Below, piece by piece: positions 36,147 to 44,870 of a stretch of DNA of 64,000 bases; position 1 is the first letter of the stretch; each line of letters opens with the position of its first letter. The DNA lies in the NCBI RefSeq assembly GCF_900492205.1, contig NZ_UEYQ01000012.1, positions 1 through 64,000 on the forward strand, in the 5' to 3' direction. A model generated the notes under the pieces. That model was not told where the DNA came from, made no database searches, and saw only the letters and a list, made by a program, of their open reading frames with translations. Origin of the DNA: Ciceribacter sp. T2.26MG-112.2 (GTDB lineage: Bacteria > Pseudomonadota > Alphaproteobacteria > Rhizobiales > Rhizobiaceae). The translations under genes were made by a program, and so were the position numbers.

Positions 36147-36605
36147 ATGCCGGTCATCAGACAGCAGGACGCGCCGCTGGAGGAGGGCAAGGCCGAAGGG
36201 ATCAATGCCGAACTCGGCGCCTATGCGGCACGGCTCCTGTCCGATGCCGGCGGACTCACCCAGTTCGGCGCCTTCGTCGAGACCCTGGCGCCCGGCTCCT
36301 TCTCCTCGCACAAGCACTGGCACGAGCGGGAGGACGAATTCGTCTATGTTCTCTCCGGCACCGTCACGCTGAACGAGGGCGACAGGCTGACCGAGATGCG
36401 GCCCGGCGATGCCGCGACCTTCAAGGCCGGCGTTCCGGTCGGCCACCGCCTGGAAAACCACTCCGATGCCGATGCCACCTATCTCGTGGTCGGCACCCGC
36501 TCGCCGGACGACGTGGTGCATTACACCGACCGGGATCTGCGGCTCACCAAGGTGAACTTCGAAAAGACCCTGACCGACAGGGCCGGCAATCCGGTCCGCC
36601 GTTAG
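36147..36605 (+). CDS. cupin-domain protein
   Basis: A 152-residue protein with one cupin barrel: HKHWHEREDEFVYVLSGTVTLNEG gives motif 1 and PGDAATFKAGVPVGHRLEN motif 2, with the full set of metal-binding histidines. The start at 36147 is 13 bp after the MerR stop, so they may be co-transcribed, but no direct functional link is known. Substrate unknown. Confidence 0.87.
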   Translation: MPVIRQQDAPLEEGKAEGINAELGAYAARLLSDAGGLTQFGAFVETLAPGSFSSHKHWHEREDEFVYVLSGTVTLNEGDRLTEMRPGDAATFKAGVPVGHRLENHSDADATYLVVGTRSPDDVVHYTDRDLRLTKVNFEKTLTDRAGNPVRR

Positions 36606-36622
36606 GCGGTCGGAAAACGGTC

Positions 36623-38158
36623 CTACAGTGCGTCCTTCTCGAGCAGCGAAAGGCAGTCCTCGGCTCGCTTCAGCAGCGCGGTCTTCTTGCCCTCGTCCAT
36701 CCGCCGCCAGCCGGCGAGGATATTGGCCATGCGGTGATTGCCGCGGAACTTGTCCTCGTTGACGGCGATGAAGCGCCAGTAAAGGGAATTGAACGGACAG
36801 GCGTTTTCGCCGGTGCTGTCCTTGACGTCATAGGAACAGCCGCCGCAGAAATTGCTCATCCGGTCGATATATTTGCCGCTCGCCGCATAGGGCTTGCTCG
36901 CCATCAGCCCGCCGTCGGCGTAGAGCGCCATGCCGAGCGTATTGGGCAGCTCCACCCATTCATAGGCATCGGCATAGACGGCGAGATACCATTCGCATAC
37001 CTCATCGACCGACAGCCCGGCGATCAGGGCGAAATTGCCGGTCACCATCAGCCGCTGGATATGATGGGAATAGGCGTGTTCGATCGTGTCGCGCACGGCG
37101 CATGCCATGCAGCGCATTTTCGTCTCGCTGCTCCAGTAGAGCGCCGGCAGAGGGCGATGCGCATCAAGCGCGTTGCGTCCCACATAGTCGGGCATGAAGC
37201 GCCAGTAGACGCCACGCACATATTCGCGCCAGCCGAGGATCTGGCGGATGAAGCCTTCGACGGCATTGAGCGGTGCTACCCCTTCATGATAGGCGCGCTC
37301 CGCCCGGCGGATCACCTCGAGCGGCAGGAGTAGCCCGGCATTGAGATAGGCGGCGATCATCGAGTGGAAGAGGTAGGGCTCGCCCGCCACCATCGCGTCC
37401 TGCCAGTCGCCGAAGGAGGGCAGGATCCCGGTGACGAACTGCTCGAACTCCGCCTCGGCCTGCTGTGAGGTCACCGCGAAATGAAAGGGACGGAGCTGCC
37501 CGAAGTGATCAGGAAAGCGCGCCTCCACCAGGTCCAGCACATCGCGGGTGATCGCGTCATGCCGCCACGACAGGCGCTTCTGTCCCTTCAGCCCCTTCGG
37601 CGGCGACTTCCGGTTCTCCTTGTCGAAGTTCCATTGTCCGCCCTCCGGTTCTCCGCCCCGCATCAGCACGCCGAAATGCCGGCGCATGTCGCGGTAGAAA
37701 TATTCCATGCGCAGTTCCCGGCGGCGGTCGGCCCAGCGTCCGAAGCCGGCGCGGGTGATGAGGAAGCGGTCGTCCTCGCGGATCTCGACCGGCACGCCGA
37801 GCTTTGCCTGCCAGCCGCGCATCTCGTCCATCAGCCGATATTCGCCCGGCTCGGTGACCACCAGACCCTCTGCACCGGTCTCGGCAAGCGCCCGTTCCAC
37901 CTCGCCCATCAGCGACTGGCGGTTGTCCGGGTCGTCGAGCGTCACGTACCGCACGGAAAATCCACGCCCCCGCAATTCTTCGGCGAAGTGCCGCATGGCG
38001 GAAAACAGGAAAGCGATCTTCTTCTTGTGGTGGCGCACATAGCGCGCCTCCGCCATCACCTCGGCCATCAGCACGACCGAGCCTTGCGGCTTTGCATCGC
38101 GAAGCGCGGAGAGGGAATGGGAAAGCTGGTCGCCGAGAACGAGGTGAAGCAGGGTCAT
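36623..38158 (-). CDS. phrB: Fe-S (6-4) photolyase, PhrB/FeS-BCP type
   Basis: A 511-residue cryptochrome/photolyase-related protein. The N-terminal Rossmann domain starts LHLVLGDQLSHSLSAL. The C-terminal FAD domain carries GFIRQILGWREYVRG. Four cysteines, in MRCMAC, NFCGGC and ENACPF near residues 349, 438, 441 and 452, match the [4Fe-4S] ligands of Agrobacterium PhrB (C350, C438, C441, C454). It repairs (6-4) photoproducts using light, with FAD and a lumazine antenna. It is convergent with the cupin gene. Confidence 0.93.
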   Translation of the reverse strand: MTLLHLVLGDQLSHSLSALRDAKPQGSVVLMAEVMAEARYVRHHKKKIAFLFSAMRHFAEELRGRGFSVRYVTLDDPDNRQSLMGEVERALAETGAEGLVVTEPGEYRLMDEMRGWQAKLGVPVEIREDDRFLITRAGFGRWADRRRELRMEYFYRDMRRHFGVLMRGGEPEGGQWNFDKENRKSPPKGLKGQKRLSWRHDAITRDVLDLVEARFPDHFGQLRPFHFAVTSQQAEAEFEQFVTGILPSFGDWQDAMVAGEPYLFHSMIAAYLNAGLLLPLEVIRRAERAYHEGVAPLNAVEGFIRQILGWREYVRGVYWRFMPDYVGRNALDAHRPLPALYWSSETKMRCMACAVRDTIEHAYSHHIQRLMVTGNFALIAGLSVDEVCEWYLAVYADAYEWVELPNTLGMALYADGGLMASKPYAASGKYIDRMSNFCGGCSYDVKDSTGENACPFNSLYWRFIAVNEDKFRGNHRMANILAGWRRMDEGKKTALLKRAEDCLSLLEKDAL

Positions 38159-38200
38159 CCTGGAGAAACGTCGAGCGCGTTCCCCCGGATCACTCCGGCA

Positions 38201-38230
38201 TTGACAATCGATTGAAACCGGCGCATCTAA
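38201..38230 (+). promoter_or_regulatory. promoter of candidate small RNA
   Basis: TTGACA (38201-38206) is consensus -35. ATCTAA lies 18 bp downstream (38225-38230) as a fair -10. No start codon of the next gene (38399) is near, and a terminator intervenes at 38321-38346. Confidence 0.5.
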
Positions 38231-38236
38231 CCTGTC

Positions 38237-38346
38237 ATGATCATCGCACGCGCACCCATCTCCTGCACGTATTTTTGGGCCTACCGGTAACCGGCGGCTC
38301 GACAGATCATCATGTCAACAGGCCGCCGTCAGGCGGCCTTGTTGTT
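38237..38346 (+). ncRNA. candidate small RNA, about 110 nt
   Basis: The region between the promoter-like TTGACA/ATCTAA pair and a Rho-independent terminator has no open frame. It contains ATCTCCTGCA, complementary to a Shine-Dalgarno stretch, and a CTACCGGTAACCGG dyad. This is the typical layout of trans-acting sRNAs in intergenic regions. I do not match it to a named rhizobial sRNA family. It could instead be a leader of the acetyltransferase gene ending in an attenuator. Confidence 0.45.
38321..38346 (+). terminator. intrinsic terminator
   Basis: GGCCGCC (38321-38327) and GGCGGCC (38332-38338) form a 7-bp stem with a GTCA loop, followed by the T-rich TTGTTGTTTT. It lies 53 bp before the next gene, so it ends an upstream transcript or attenuates that gene. 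Confidence 0.85.
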
Positions 38347-38398
38347 TTCCGAGACAAAAGCTTCCCCTGACGGCGCAACGAAAGAAGGGAAGCCAGAA

Positions 38399-38887
38399 AT
38401 GACCGAAGACACCGACATCACCCTGCCGCGACCACCCGTCGTGGTCATCCGCGCCGCCAAACCCCATGACCTGCCCGAACTGAACGCCATGATCGCGGCG
38501 CTCGCCCTGCATCATGGCGACGCCTCGGCCATGACGCCGGAAAAGCTCGAGCGCGACCTGTTCGGTCCGCTGCCGTGGATCACCGCGCTGGTCGCCGACG
38601 GCGGCGAGGGACTGATCGGCTACGCCATCCTCGTGCCGCTCTACAGGGCGGACGAAGGCAAGCGCGGCATGGACCTGCATCATCTCTACGTGCGCGACGG
38701 CCAGCGCGGCAATGGCATCGGCCAGCACCTCGTCGCGCGTGCCCGCGAGCTTGCCCGACAGTCCGGTTGCGACTACCTTTCGGTCAGTGCCGCGACCGGC
38801 AATTTCGCCGCCCATCGCTTCTACGAACACATGGACTTCGTGCCGCGTCCCGTCACCGGCATGCGCTACATGCAGGCGCTGTCTTAA
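38399..38887 (+). CDS. GNAT family N-acetyltransferase
   Basis: A 162-residue acetyl-CoA-dependent acyltransferase. The acetyl-CoA loop is VRDGQRGNGIGQHLVARARELA (the Q/RxxGxG/A motif), preceded by the beta-strand DLHHLYV. NFAAHRFYEHMDFVPR is motif B. Substrate unknown. GAAGGGAAG precedes the ATG. Confidence 0.9.
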   Translation: MTEDTDITLPRPPVVVIRAAKPHDLPELNAMIAALALHHGDASAMTPEKLERDLFGPLPWITALVADGGEGLIGYAILVPLYRADEGKRGMDLHHLYVRDGQRGNGIGQHLVARARELARQSGCDYLSVSAATGNFAAHRFYEHMDFVPRPVTGMRYMQALS

Positions 38888-38929
38888 GCGCAGCCACGCT
38901 TTGCCTTTCGGTTTCGAGGAGATTTTGCC

Positions 38930-39496
38930 ATGCCCCGCATCGCTGTTGCCCTGCATGCCGATTTCGCCGATTGGGAGCCCGCGCTCCTGATGGCCGCCGC
39001 GCGCTATTATCTCGGCTGTGACGTGGTGACCGCCTCGCCGGACGGCCAGCCGGTCGTCTCGATGGGCGGCCTCAAGGTCACACCGGACATCAGCTTCGCC
39101 GAGATCGACCCCGAGCGTTTCGACGCGCTGGTGATCCCCGGCGGCTATGCCTGGGAAAAGGGCGAGGCCTTCGATTTCACCGAGCTGGCCGGGGATTTCC
39201 ACGCGAAGGGGAAGGTCGTGGCCGGCATTTGCGCCGCAGCGAGCGCGCTCGCCGCAACCGGTATCCTCGACGGCGTCGCCCATACCGGCAATTCACTCGC
39301 CTCGCACCGGAAGTATCCGGGCTATCAGGGCGCGGAGCATTATCGCGACCAGCCGCGGGCCGTCTGCGACAAGGGCGTGGTCACAGCGCCGGGCTCGGCA
39401 CCCGACACCTTTGCCATGGAGGTCCTGAAGGCCCTCGATCTGTGGACGCCGGAAGCGCAAGCCGAGATCTCGGCTTTTGCCGCCGAGCATCGCTAG
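38930..39496 (+). CDS. DJ-1/PfpI family protein
   Basis: A 188-residue class I amidotransferase-like protein. The nucleophile elbow cysteine is in VAGICAAASALA, with the preceding glutamate-type strand VIPGGYAWEKGEA. The length and AHTGNSLASH segment match the DJ-1/PfpI group of deglycase/chaperone-like or isonitrile-hydratase-like proteins. It follows the GNAT gene by 42 bp. Confidence 0.9.
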   Translation: MPRIAVALHADFADWEPALLMAAARYYLGCDVVTASPDGQPVVSMGGLKVTPDISFAEIDPERFDALVIPGGYAWEKGEAFDFTELAGDFHAKGKVVAGICAAASALAATGILDGVAHTGNSLASHRKYPGYQGAEHYRDQPRAVCDKGVVTAPGSAPDTFAMEVLKALDLWTPEAQAEISAFAAEHR

Positions 39497-39659
39497 CGTT
39501 TGCCAGGGAAAAGTGGGGAGGGGCTCGTTTTCCTGATAAGACAAGTGGAAACAACGGGGAGAGCCTCGCGGGTTCAGAACCTGGCAAACTTGAGCGCATC
39601 GACCGGAGACGAAGGGCTCCGGCGGGCGAAAAATGTTCGAGGTCGGAAGCGCCTTCGCG

Positions 39660-39884
39660 TCAGTGCCGGACCGGCGGGTTCTGCGACCACTGCTGCAGCG
39701 TCGTCTTGATCAGCACCAGCGCTGCCTGCTGCGCATGGTCGCGCTCGCGCGGATCGATGATGTTGGAGAGCCGTTTTTCGAAGGCCCGCACGGTTTCGTC
39801 CACCCAGCGGTGCAGCGCCGGATCCGGATAGCTGTCGAGCAGCGAGCGCAGCGCGCTTTCCATTCGCCGACGTTCCATGCTCAT
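39660..39884 (-). CDS. small hypothetical protein
   Basis: A 74-residue protein from the ATG at 39884, which has CAGGGACC upstream; earlier starts lack a ribosome site. It is helical, with RRMESALRSLLDSYPDPALHRWVDETVRAFEKRL and ALVLIKTTLQQW. No recognised family. The coding evidence is moderate. Confidence 0.5.
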   Translation of the reverse strand: MSMERRRMESALRSLLDSYPDPALHRWVDETVRAFEKRLSNIIDPRERDHAQQAALVLIKTTLQQWSQNPPVRH

Positions 39885-40012
39885 GCTTTGGTCCCTGGCC
39901 ATTGTGACGAACCGCACTCTGGCGGCACAGGCTTGCGCCATGCTGGAGGGGTGGGGGAGGGAGTTGCCGATTGCGAAAGACCAGCCTATCTTGGCCGTAG
40001 CGGAGCAAAGTC

Positions 40013-40276
40013 ATGCCTGAAACACTGAACATCACGGTTCCGAACGAGATGATGGAGGCCCTTCGCGGTCGGGTGAAGGCGGGCGCTTACGCGTCTACCG
40101 AGGAGGCCGTTCTCGCTGCGATCGCCAATATGGTACGTGACAGCGACACGCGGGATGATCGACTTGATCTCATTCGCGCCAGGATATCGGCGTCCCTGGA
40201 CGATCCAGGCCCCAGTCTTGCCAGCTCCGATGTCCGCCGTCGTCTCGACGATCTCTATGCCCGCCATCGCGGGTGA
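40013..40276 (+). CDS. ParD-like antitoxin
   Basis: An 87-residue ribbon-helix-helix antitoxin. LNITVPNEMMEALRGRVKAGAYASTEEAVLAAI is the DNA-binding domain and the C-terminal half, ending in SSDVRRRLDDLYARHRG, is the toxin-binding region. It is followed directly by a ParE-type toxin gene. In such modules the antitoxin represses its own promoter, alone and as a complex. Confidence 0.85.
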   Translation: MPETLNITVPNEMMEALRGRVKAGAYASTEEAVLAAIANMVRDSDTRDDRLDLIRARISASLDDPGPSLASSDVRRRLDDLYARHRG

Positions 40277-40284
40277 GGACCGGA

Positions 40285-40602
40285 ATGGAGCGCTTCGCGG
40301 TCGTTTTTCGTCCTCAGGCGCTCACCGATATCGAGGCGATCTTTCTTTATGTTCTTGAGGTGAGTCGGAGCGTTCAGACAGCCTCCGCTTTTACCGACCG
40401 CATTTATGCCCGGTGCGAGCGCATCGGCGATGCGCCCCATGGTGGCGTTGCACGCGAAGACCTGGGGTCCGGCATTCGGCTGGTCCCTTTCGAGAAACGG
40501 GCCGTCATCCTCTATCGCCTGGAGGGCCATGCCGTCGTTATCGTCAACATCTTCTACGGCGGTAGAGACTATGCCGCGCTCATGCAGGGGGAGACGGACT
40601 GA
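40285..40602 (+). CDS. ParE-like toxin
   Basis: A 105-residue RelE/ParE-superfamily protein (MERFAVVFRPQALTDIEAIFLYV, then GIRLVPFEKRAVILYRLEGHAVVIVNIFYGGRDY). A GTG at 40273 overlapping the parD stop is an alternative start; the ATG at 40285 has GAGGAC upstream. ParE toxins act on DNA gyrase. It is the partner of the ParD-like gene at 40013. Confidence 0.87.
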   Translation: MERFAVVFRPQALTDIEAIFLYVLEVSRSVQTASAFTDRIYARCERIGDAPHGGVAREDLGSGIRLVPFEKRAVILYRLEGHAVVIVNIFYGGRDYAALMQGETD

Positions 40603-40631
40603 AGCTGACATAGGGCGGCTTCAAGGCGCCG

Positions 40632-40682
40632 CCTGCCCCTCATTCGCCTTCCGGCACCTTCTCCCCGTGAACGGGGATAAGG
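40632..40682. repeat. intergenic palindrome fragment
   Basis: A CTGCCCCTCATTCGCC module followed by the hairpin CCTTCTCCCCGTGAACGGGG. The same two modules occur, in opposite order and orientation, at 61679-61813. This is a partial member of the window's intergenic palindrome family. Confidence 0.55.
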
Positions 40683-40755
40683 ACCAGGCGGGACCGCGGC
40701 GGCCGTCCCCTCTCCCCACTTGCGGGGGCCCGAAGGACGGGTCGAGACACACCGC

Positions 40756-41673
40756 TCACTTCACCGCCGGGACGGCCTTCAGATAGGCGGCGATCGCCTC
40801 GCGGTCGGAGGCGGTAAGCTCCGCCATGTTCTTCTGCACCTCGACCATCGAACCGCCGACGCTGTCGAAGTCGGGGGTAAAACCGGTTTCGAGATAGCTG
40901 GCGATATCGCCGGTCGACCACGACCCGACGCTCTTTGAGCCGGGCGTGATGTTTGGGATCATGCCTTCGCCCTCCGGGTTCGGGCCGCCGGCCAGCCACT
41001 GGCCGCTCTTGAAGCCACCGAGCATATCGCGCGGCGTGTGGCATTCGCCGCAATGGCCGGGCCCCTCGACCAGATACTGGCCGAGCTTCACGGGTTCGTC
41101 GGCATTGGCGAGTTCGACACGGGGCGCATTGGTAAAATAGAGGAATTTCCAGCCGCCGAGCGAAAGCCGGATGTTGAAGGGGAAGGGCAGTTCGTGCTCA
41201 GGCGCCACCGCCTCGCTCGCCGGCAGCGTCTTCATGAAGCCGTAGAGATCGTTGATGTCCTTCGGCGCCATGCGCGCATAGGAGCCGTAGGGGAAGGACG
41301 GATAGAGGTGTTCCCCCTTGCGGCCCACCCCGCGCGTCATCGCATCGCCGAATTCGGAAAGCGTCCACGCGCCGATGCCGGCGGTCGGGGATGAGGAAAT
41401 ATTGGGTGCATGGAACGTGCCGAACGGGCTCTTGAGCGGCGCGCCGCCGGACAGCACGAGCCTTGCCTCGCCCTCGGATTTCGCCGCCGCATGGCAGCTC
41501 GTGCAGCCGCCGGCAAAGAAGATGCGCCGGCCGTTGTCGAGGTCGGGTTCCCCGAGATCGGCCCAGACGGACGGGTCTTGCCGCTCAGGCTCCGTGACGA
41601 ACAGGAAGCCCGCCCCGCCGACCACGCCGAGCGCCAGAAGCGCGCCGAGCCTCTTCAGCCATTTCGATGCCAT
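40756..41673 (-). CDS. di-haem c-type cytochrome
   Basis: A 305-residue protein with one N-terminal membrane anchor (LGALLALGVVGGAGFLF) and two haem-binding motifs, CTSCH near residue 57 and CGECH near residue 208. Methionine ligands are possible in the following segments. This pattern resembles the cytochrome subunits of periplasmic dehydrogenases, which pass electrons to the respiratory chain. The upstream gene on the same strand encodes a cytochrome c', suggesting a two-gene electron-transfer unit. No dehydrogenase subunit is adjacent. Confidence 0.9.
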   Translation of the reverse strand: MASKWLKRLGALLALGVVGGAGFLFVTEPERQDPSVWADLGEPDLDNGRRIFFAGGCTSCHAAAKSEGEARLVLSGGAPLKSPFGTFHAPNISSSPTAGIGAWTLSEFGDAMTRGVGRKGEHLYPSFPYGSYARMAPKDINDLYGFMKTLPASEAVAPEHELPFPFNIRLSLGGWKFLYFTNAPRVELANADEPVKLGQYLVEGPGHCGECHTPRDMLGGFKSGQWLAGGPNPEGEGMIPNITPGSKSVGSWSTGDIASYLETGFTPDFDSVGGSMVEVQKNMAELTASDREAIAAYLKAVPAVK

Positions 41674-41776
41674 GACGGCCTCCGATCCTGTCTCGTGCGT
41701 CCATGCAGAACAACCGGCACGGCGCCGACTTGCCGCTCAGCAAGCCGGCGCCGTGCCGGGGAAGGGGCAATCCGCC

Positions 41777-42220
41777 TTATTTCTTCACGCGGTAGGTCTC
41801 ATGACAGCTCGAACAGGTCGCGCCGACGGCCTTCATCACGGCGCCGGTGCTCGCCTGGTCGGTCGGCATGGCGGCGAGCTGGGCTTCGGCCACCTTGGCC
41901 AATTCCGCCGACTTGGCCTTGAAGTCATCCGGGTTTTCCCAGATCTTCGCCGTGGCCTCGGTTTCAAAGCCGGTTTCGGAGCCGGCGGGGAAATGGTTGG
42001 GAAAATCCTTCGACACCTCCGCCATGGTGGTCAGCGAAGCCTTGACGACCTCCGCGTCGAACGGCTTTTCACCCTTGACGATCGCGCCGATGGCGCCCAT
42101 CGCGCCGCCGACCTTCTTCATCATCTCCTGACGCACGACCTGCGGCTCGTCGGCGGCGGTCGCTGCGGTCAGGCCCAGTCCGGTGACGAGCGCGGCAGCC
42201 AGGAAAAGTTTGAGCTTCAT
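41777..42220 (-). CDS. class II cytochrome c (cytochrome c' type)
   Basis: A 147-residue periplasmic protein with signal peptide MKLKLFLAAALVTGLGLTAATAA. A C-terminal CSSCH haem motif at a four-helix-bundle end is the mark of cytochrome c'. These proteins bind NO/CO or act as soluble electron carriers. It lies 103 bp upstream of the di-haem cytochrome gene on the same strand. Confidence 0.93.
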   Translation of the reverse strand: MKLKLFLAAALVTGLGLTAATAADEPQVVRQEMMKKVGGAMGAIGAIVKGEKPFDAEVVKASLTTMAEVSKDFPNHFPAGSETGFETEATAKIWENPDDFKAKSAELAKVAEAQLAAMPTDQASTGAVMKAVGATCSSCHETYRVKK

Positions 42221-42387
42221 CGGGTTTCTCCAGTTTGGCGGGCCGGCGGACCGGCGCTTGGGATTGCGGAAATACGCCTCGGCATGTTTGCAAAATTGTA
42301 CGACAGGAATGAAGTCACATTCCGGTGAAGTTGCCGCCGCCGTCCAATGAATTGATAAATATCACGAATTGCCGCGCGATCGGGGCC

Positions 42388-43023
42388 TCAACGGGTAGCG
42401 AGCCCGTGCCACAACGTGAGCGCGGCAGCCAGGATCAAAAGCCCGCCGGCGGCCCGCCCGACCCAGATCGTCGCCGTCGGATTGCCCGTCAGTGTGGCCC
42501 GCGCCCGGTCGGCGGCGAGCGCCACGCCGCCATAGACCAGCGCCTGCGTGGCCACGGTCATCAGACCCAGCACCAGCCCCTGCAGCCATATCGGCCCGTA
42601 GACGGGCTTGAGGAACTGCGGATAGACGGCGATGACGAAGAGATAGGCCTTGGGATTGAGCAGGCAGGTGGCCACCGCGCGGCGAAAGGTCTGCCACAGG
42701 GCACCCCGGTCGGCCCGCTCGACTGCGTCGACGGTGATCGCGCTTTTAACCAGTGTCCAGCCGATCCAGATCATGTAGAGCGCGCCGGCGATCAGTATCG
42801 GGGTGAACAGTTTTGGTGCAAGGACCAGCAACAGCCCGGTGCCGAGCGTGCCGTAGAGCGTGTGCACCACGCCGCCCGTCATCATGCCGGAGGTGGCGAC
42901 CAGGCCGGCGCGTCGTCCGCCCGAAAGCGAGCTGACCAGGACATACAGCATGTCCATGCCCGGAACGATGATGATGCCGGCGATCAGCACCAGGAAAAGC
43001 CAGAGATTGTCGGCGTAGCTCAT
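42388..43023 (-). CDS. LysE/RhtB family exporter
   Basis: A 211-residue membrane protein with about six hydrophobic segments. IIIVPGMDMLYVLVSSLSGGRRAG and LLNPKAYLFVIAVYPQFL are family marks. Members export amino acids, homoserine lactones or related metabolites. It diverges from the WYL regulator at 43152, with an inverted repeat between their starts. Confidence 0.9.
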   Translation of the reverse strand: MSYADNLWLFLVLIAGIIIVPGMDMLYVLVSSLSGGRRAGLVATSGMMTGGVVHTLYGTLGTGLLLVLAPKLFTPILIAGALYMIWIGWTLVKSAITVDAVERADRGALWQTFRRAVATCLLNPKAYLFVIAVYPQFLKPVYGPIWLQGLVLGLMTVATQALVYGGVALAADRARATLTGNPTATIWVGRAAGGLLILAAALTLWHGLATR

Positions 43024-43107
43024 GTCAGTATCCTTCGTCGTCGTGAAAAGCAGTTGCGCATTTCCCGCGGAAAATCAGCCGGTTTCGCCTTTCCATAAGC
43101 CGGACCA

Positions 43108-43127
43108 ACTGACATGCTTGTGTCAGT
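43108..43127. promoter_or_regulatory. operator between exporter and WYL regulator
   Basis: ACTGACA (43108-43114) and TGTCAGT (43121-43127) form a perfect 7-bp inverted repeat with a 6-nt spacer. It is placed midway between the divergent LysE-type and YafY-type genes, suitable for joint control by the regulator. Confidence 0.65.
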
Positions 43128-43151
43128 AGCGTTTCCGCTGGGGAGGCAAAT

Positions 43152-43853
43152 ATGCGAAAGGCGTCGCGGCTCTTCGAGATCATCCAGATCCTCAGGCTGT
43201 CGCGCCGCGTCGTCACGGCGGCCGAGATCGCCGCGCAGCTCGAAGTGACGCCGCGTTCGATCTATCGCGACATTGCAGCGCTGCAGGCCATGCGCGTGCC
43301 GATCGAGGGCGAGCGCGGGCTGGGCTACATCCTGCGCCCCGGCTTCGACCTGCCGCCGCTGATGTTTTCGGTGGAGGAGACCGAAGCGATCGTGCTCGGC
43401 CTGGCGCTGCTGGAGCGCACGGCGGATACGGCGCTGAAACAGGCGGCCCGGCGGGTCAACACCAAGATCGCCGCAGCCGTGCCGGAGCCGCTGCGCCAGG
43501 TTCTGCAAGGCAATGCGCTGCAGGCCTGGGGTTCGGTTGCGCCCGCGCCGGAAGGGATCGATCTCGCCATGGTGCGCTCGGCCATCCGCGACGAGCGCAA
43601 ACTGCTCTTCGACTACCGCGACGAATGGGGCAATGCGACGGAACGCACGGTGCGGCCGCTGGCGCTCGTCTACTATTCGGCCACCGCCGTCATCGTCGCC
43701 TGGTGCGAACTGCGTGAGGCGATCCGCAATTTTCGCGCCGACCGGGTCGAGGACTGCCAGCCGCTCGAGGAGTTCTTCCCTGGCGAGGGCAATCGCCTGC
43801 GCGACTTGTGGACCGCCGGCTGGACGGGCAGCACCGTGGCCGCACCTGCCTAG
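43152..43853 (+). CDS. YafY-type HTH/WYL-domain regulator
   Basis: A 233-residue protein. An N-terminal winged helix (RLFEIIQILRLSRRVVTAAEIAAQLEVTPRSIYRDIAALQ) precedes a C-terminal WYL-like domain with VRPLALVYYSATAVIVAWCELREAIRNFRADRV. WYL domains bind small ligands or nucleic acids. It probably controls the divergent LysE exporter. Confidence 0.92.
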   Translation: MRKASRLFEIIQILRLSRRVVTAAEIAAQLEVTPRSIYRDIAALQAMRVPIEGERGLGYILRPGFDLPPLMFSVEETEAIVLGLALLERTADTALKQAARRVNTKIAAAVPEPLRQVLQGNALQAWGSVAPAPEGIDLAMVRSAIRDERKLLFDYRDEWGNATERTVRPLALVYYSATAVIVAWCELREAIRNFRADRVEDCQPLEEFFPGEGNRLRDLWTAGWTGSTVAAPA

Positions 43854-43950
43854 GCATGGTCCGGAAAGTGGTCAGGTGTGCTCTGACAAGGGATTGTGGC
43901 CACCTTGACGCGCGCGGACGTCTTTCGCGAAGTCGGGGTCGCCAGGCAGC

Positions 43951-44832
43951 CTAAAGGGCGAGAACGCGGCTTACTTCGCGGCCGAAGCCGGTGATCTCGA
44001 TGCGGTCGGCATGGACGGCGACAATCGCAAACGCGTTCTCGTCGAACGTGTCGACCATGCCCTTGATGTTGACGAAATGGGTGCCGTTCAGCAGGCCGTA
44101 ATTGCCTGCATGGTTGTGGCCGCAGAAATAGCCGATGGCGGCGGGCGAGGCGGCGATCAGCGCGGAAACCTCCTCGGCGCCCCACAGATTGTGGTCGCTC
44201 GCCGGGTGGAGCGGATAATGGCCAAAGACGATCGCCCGCTCGCCGGCCTTATCCGCTTGTCTCAGCCGTTCGCCGAGCCAGGCGACCTGCGTAGCGCTCA
44301 TGCCGGCATTCCACATCTGCGCATTGGCAGCCCCCGCCGCCGTAAGAGCGGCCAGCCTTTCGGCCGCCTCGACCCGGCGCGGATCGTCGAGCGGCGGGGC
44401 AAACAAGGAAACCTCGTTGCCGTCGGTCAGGATCAGCCGCACGCCTTTGACGACGAAGTCGTGATACGGCGCCGTCATGCCGAGCCTGGCGTACACCTCC
44501 GCCAGTCTGTCGGCCGCTACGGCAAAGTCGTGATTGCCGGGCAGGATGTGGTGCGTGTGCCGCAGGGTCTCGTAAAGCGGCAGGACCCGGTCGAAATTCT
44601 CCCAGTCCCGGTCGATCACGTCGCCGAGCGTCACTACGAAATCGAGCGCCTCGCCGTTGAACTGCGCGATCGCCGCCTCGAGCTTTTCCAGGCTCTGCGC
44701 GTAGTGGCGATTGAGCCGGGCATTGGGCTCGATCGGCGCATATTGCGGATCGGCGATCAGGCCGAAGCGGAGAAGGGGGGAAGACTGTTGGGGAAGCATT
44801 TGCGACACGTCATGAAAGGGATGGCCGGACAT
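43951..44832 (-). CDS. calcineurin-like metallophosphoesterase
   Basis: A 293-residue enzyme with the full metal ligand set: LIADPQY (D-x-Q/H), TLGDVIDRD (GDxxDR), LPGNHDF (GNHD), FGHYPLHP (GHxP) and CGHNHAG (GHxH). The first motif has ADPQ, as in ADP-ribose/CDP-alcohol phosphohydrolases (ADPRibase-Mn type). It has no signal peptide. The exact substrate is unproven. Confidence 0.9.
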   Translation of the reverse strand: MSGHPFHDVSQMLPQQSSPLLRFGLIADPQYAPIEPNARLNRHYAQSLEKLEAAIAQFNGEALDFVVTLGDVIDRDWENFDRVLPLYETLRHTHHILPGNHDFAVAADRLAEVYARLGMTAPYHDFVVKGVRLILTDGNEVSLFAPPLDDPRRVEAAERLAALTAAGAANAQMWNAGMSATQVAWLGERLRQADKAGERAIVFGHYPLHPASDHNLWGAEEVSALIAASPAAIGYFCGHNHAGNYGLLNGTHFVNIKGMVDTFDENAFAIVAVHADRIEITGFGREVSRVLAL

Positions 44833-44870
44833 AGGCGCGGGCCATGACAGTCGTGTGACAGTGGCTGGGG

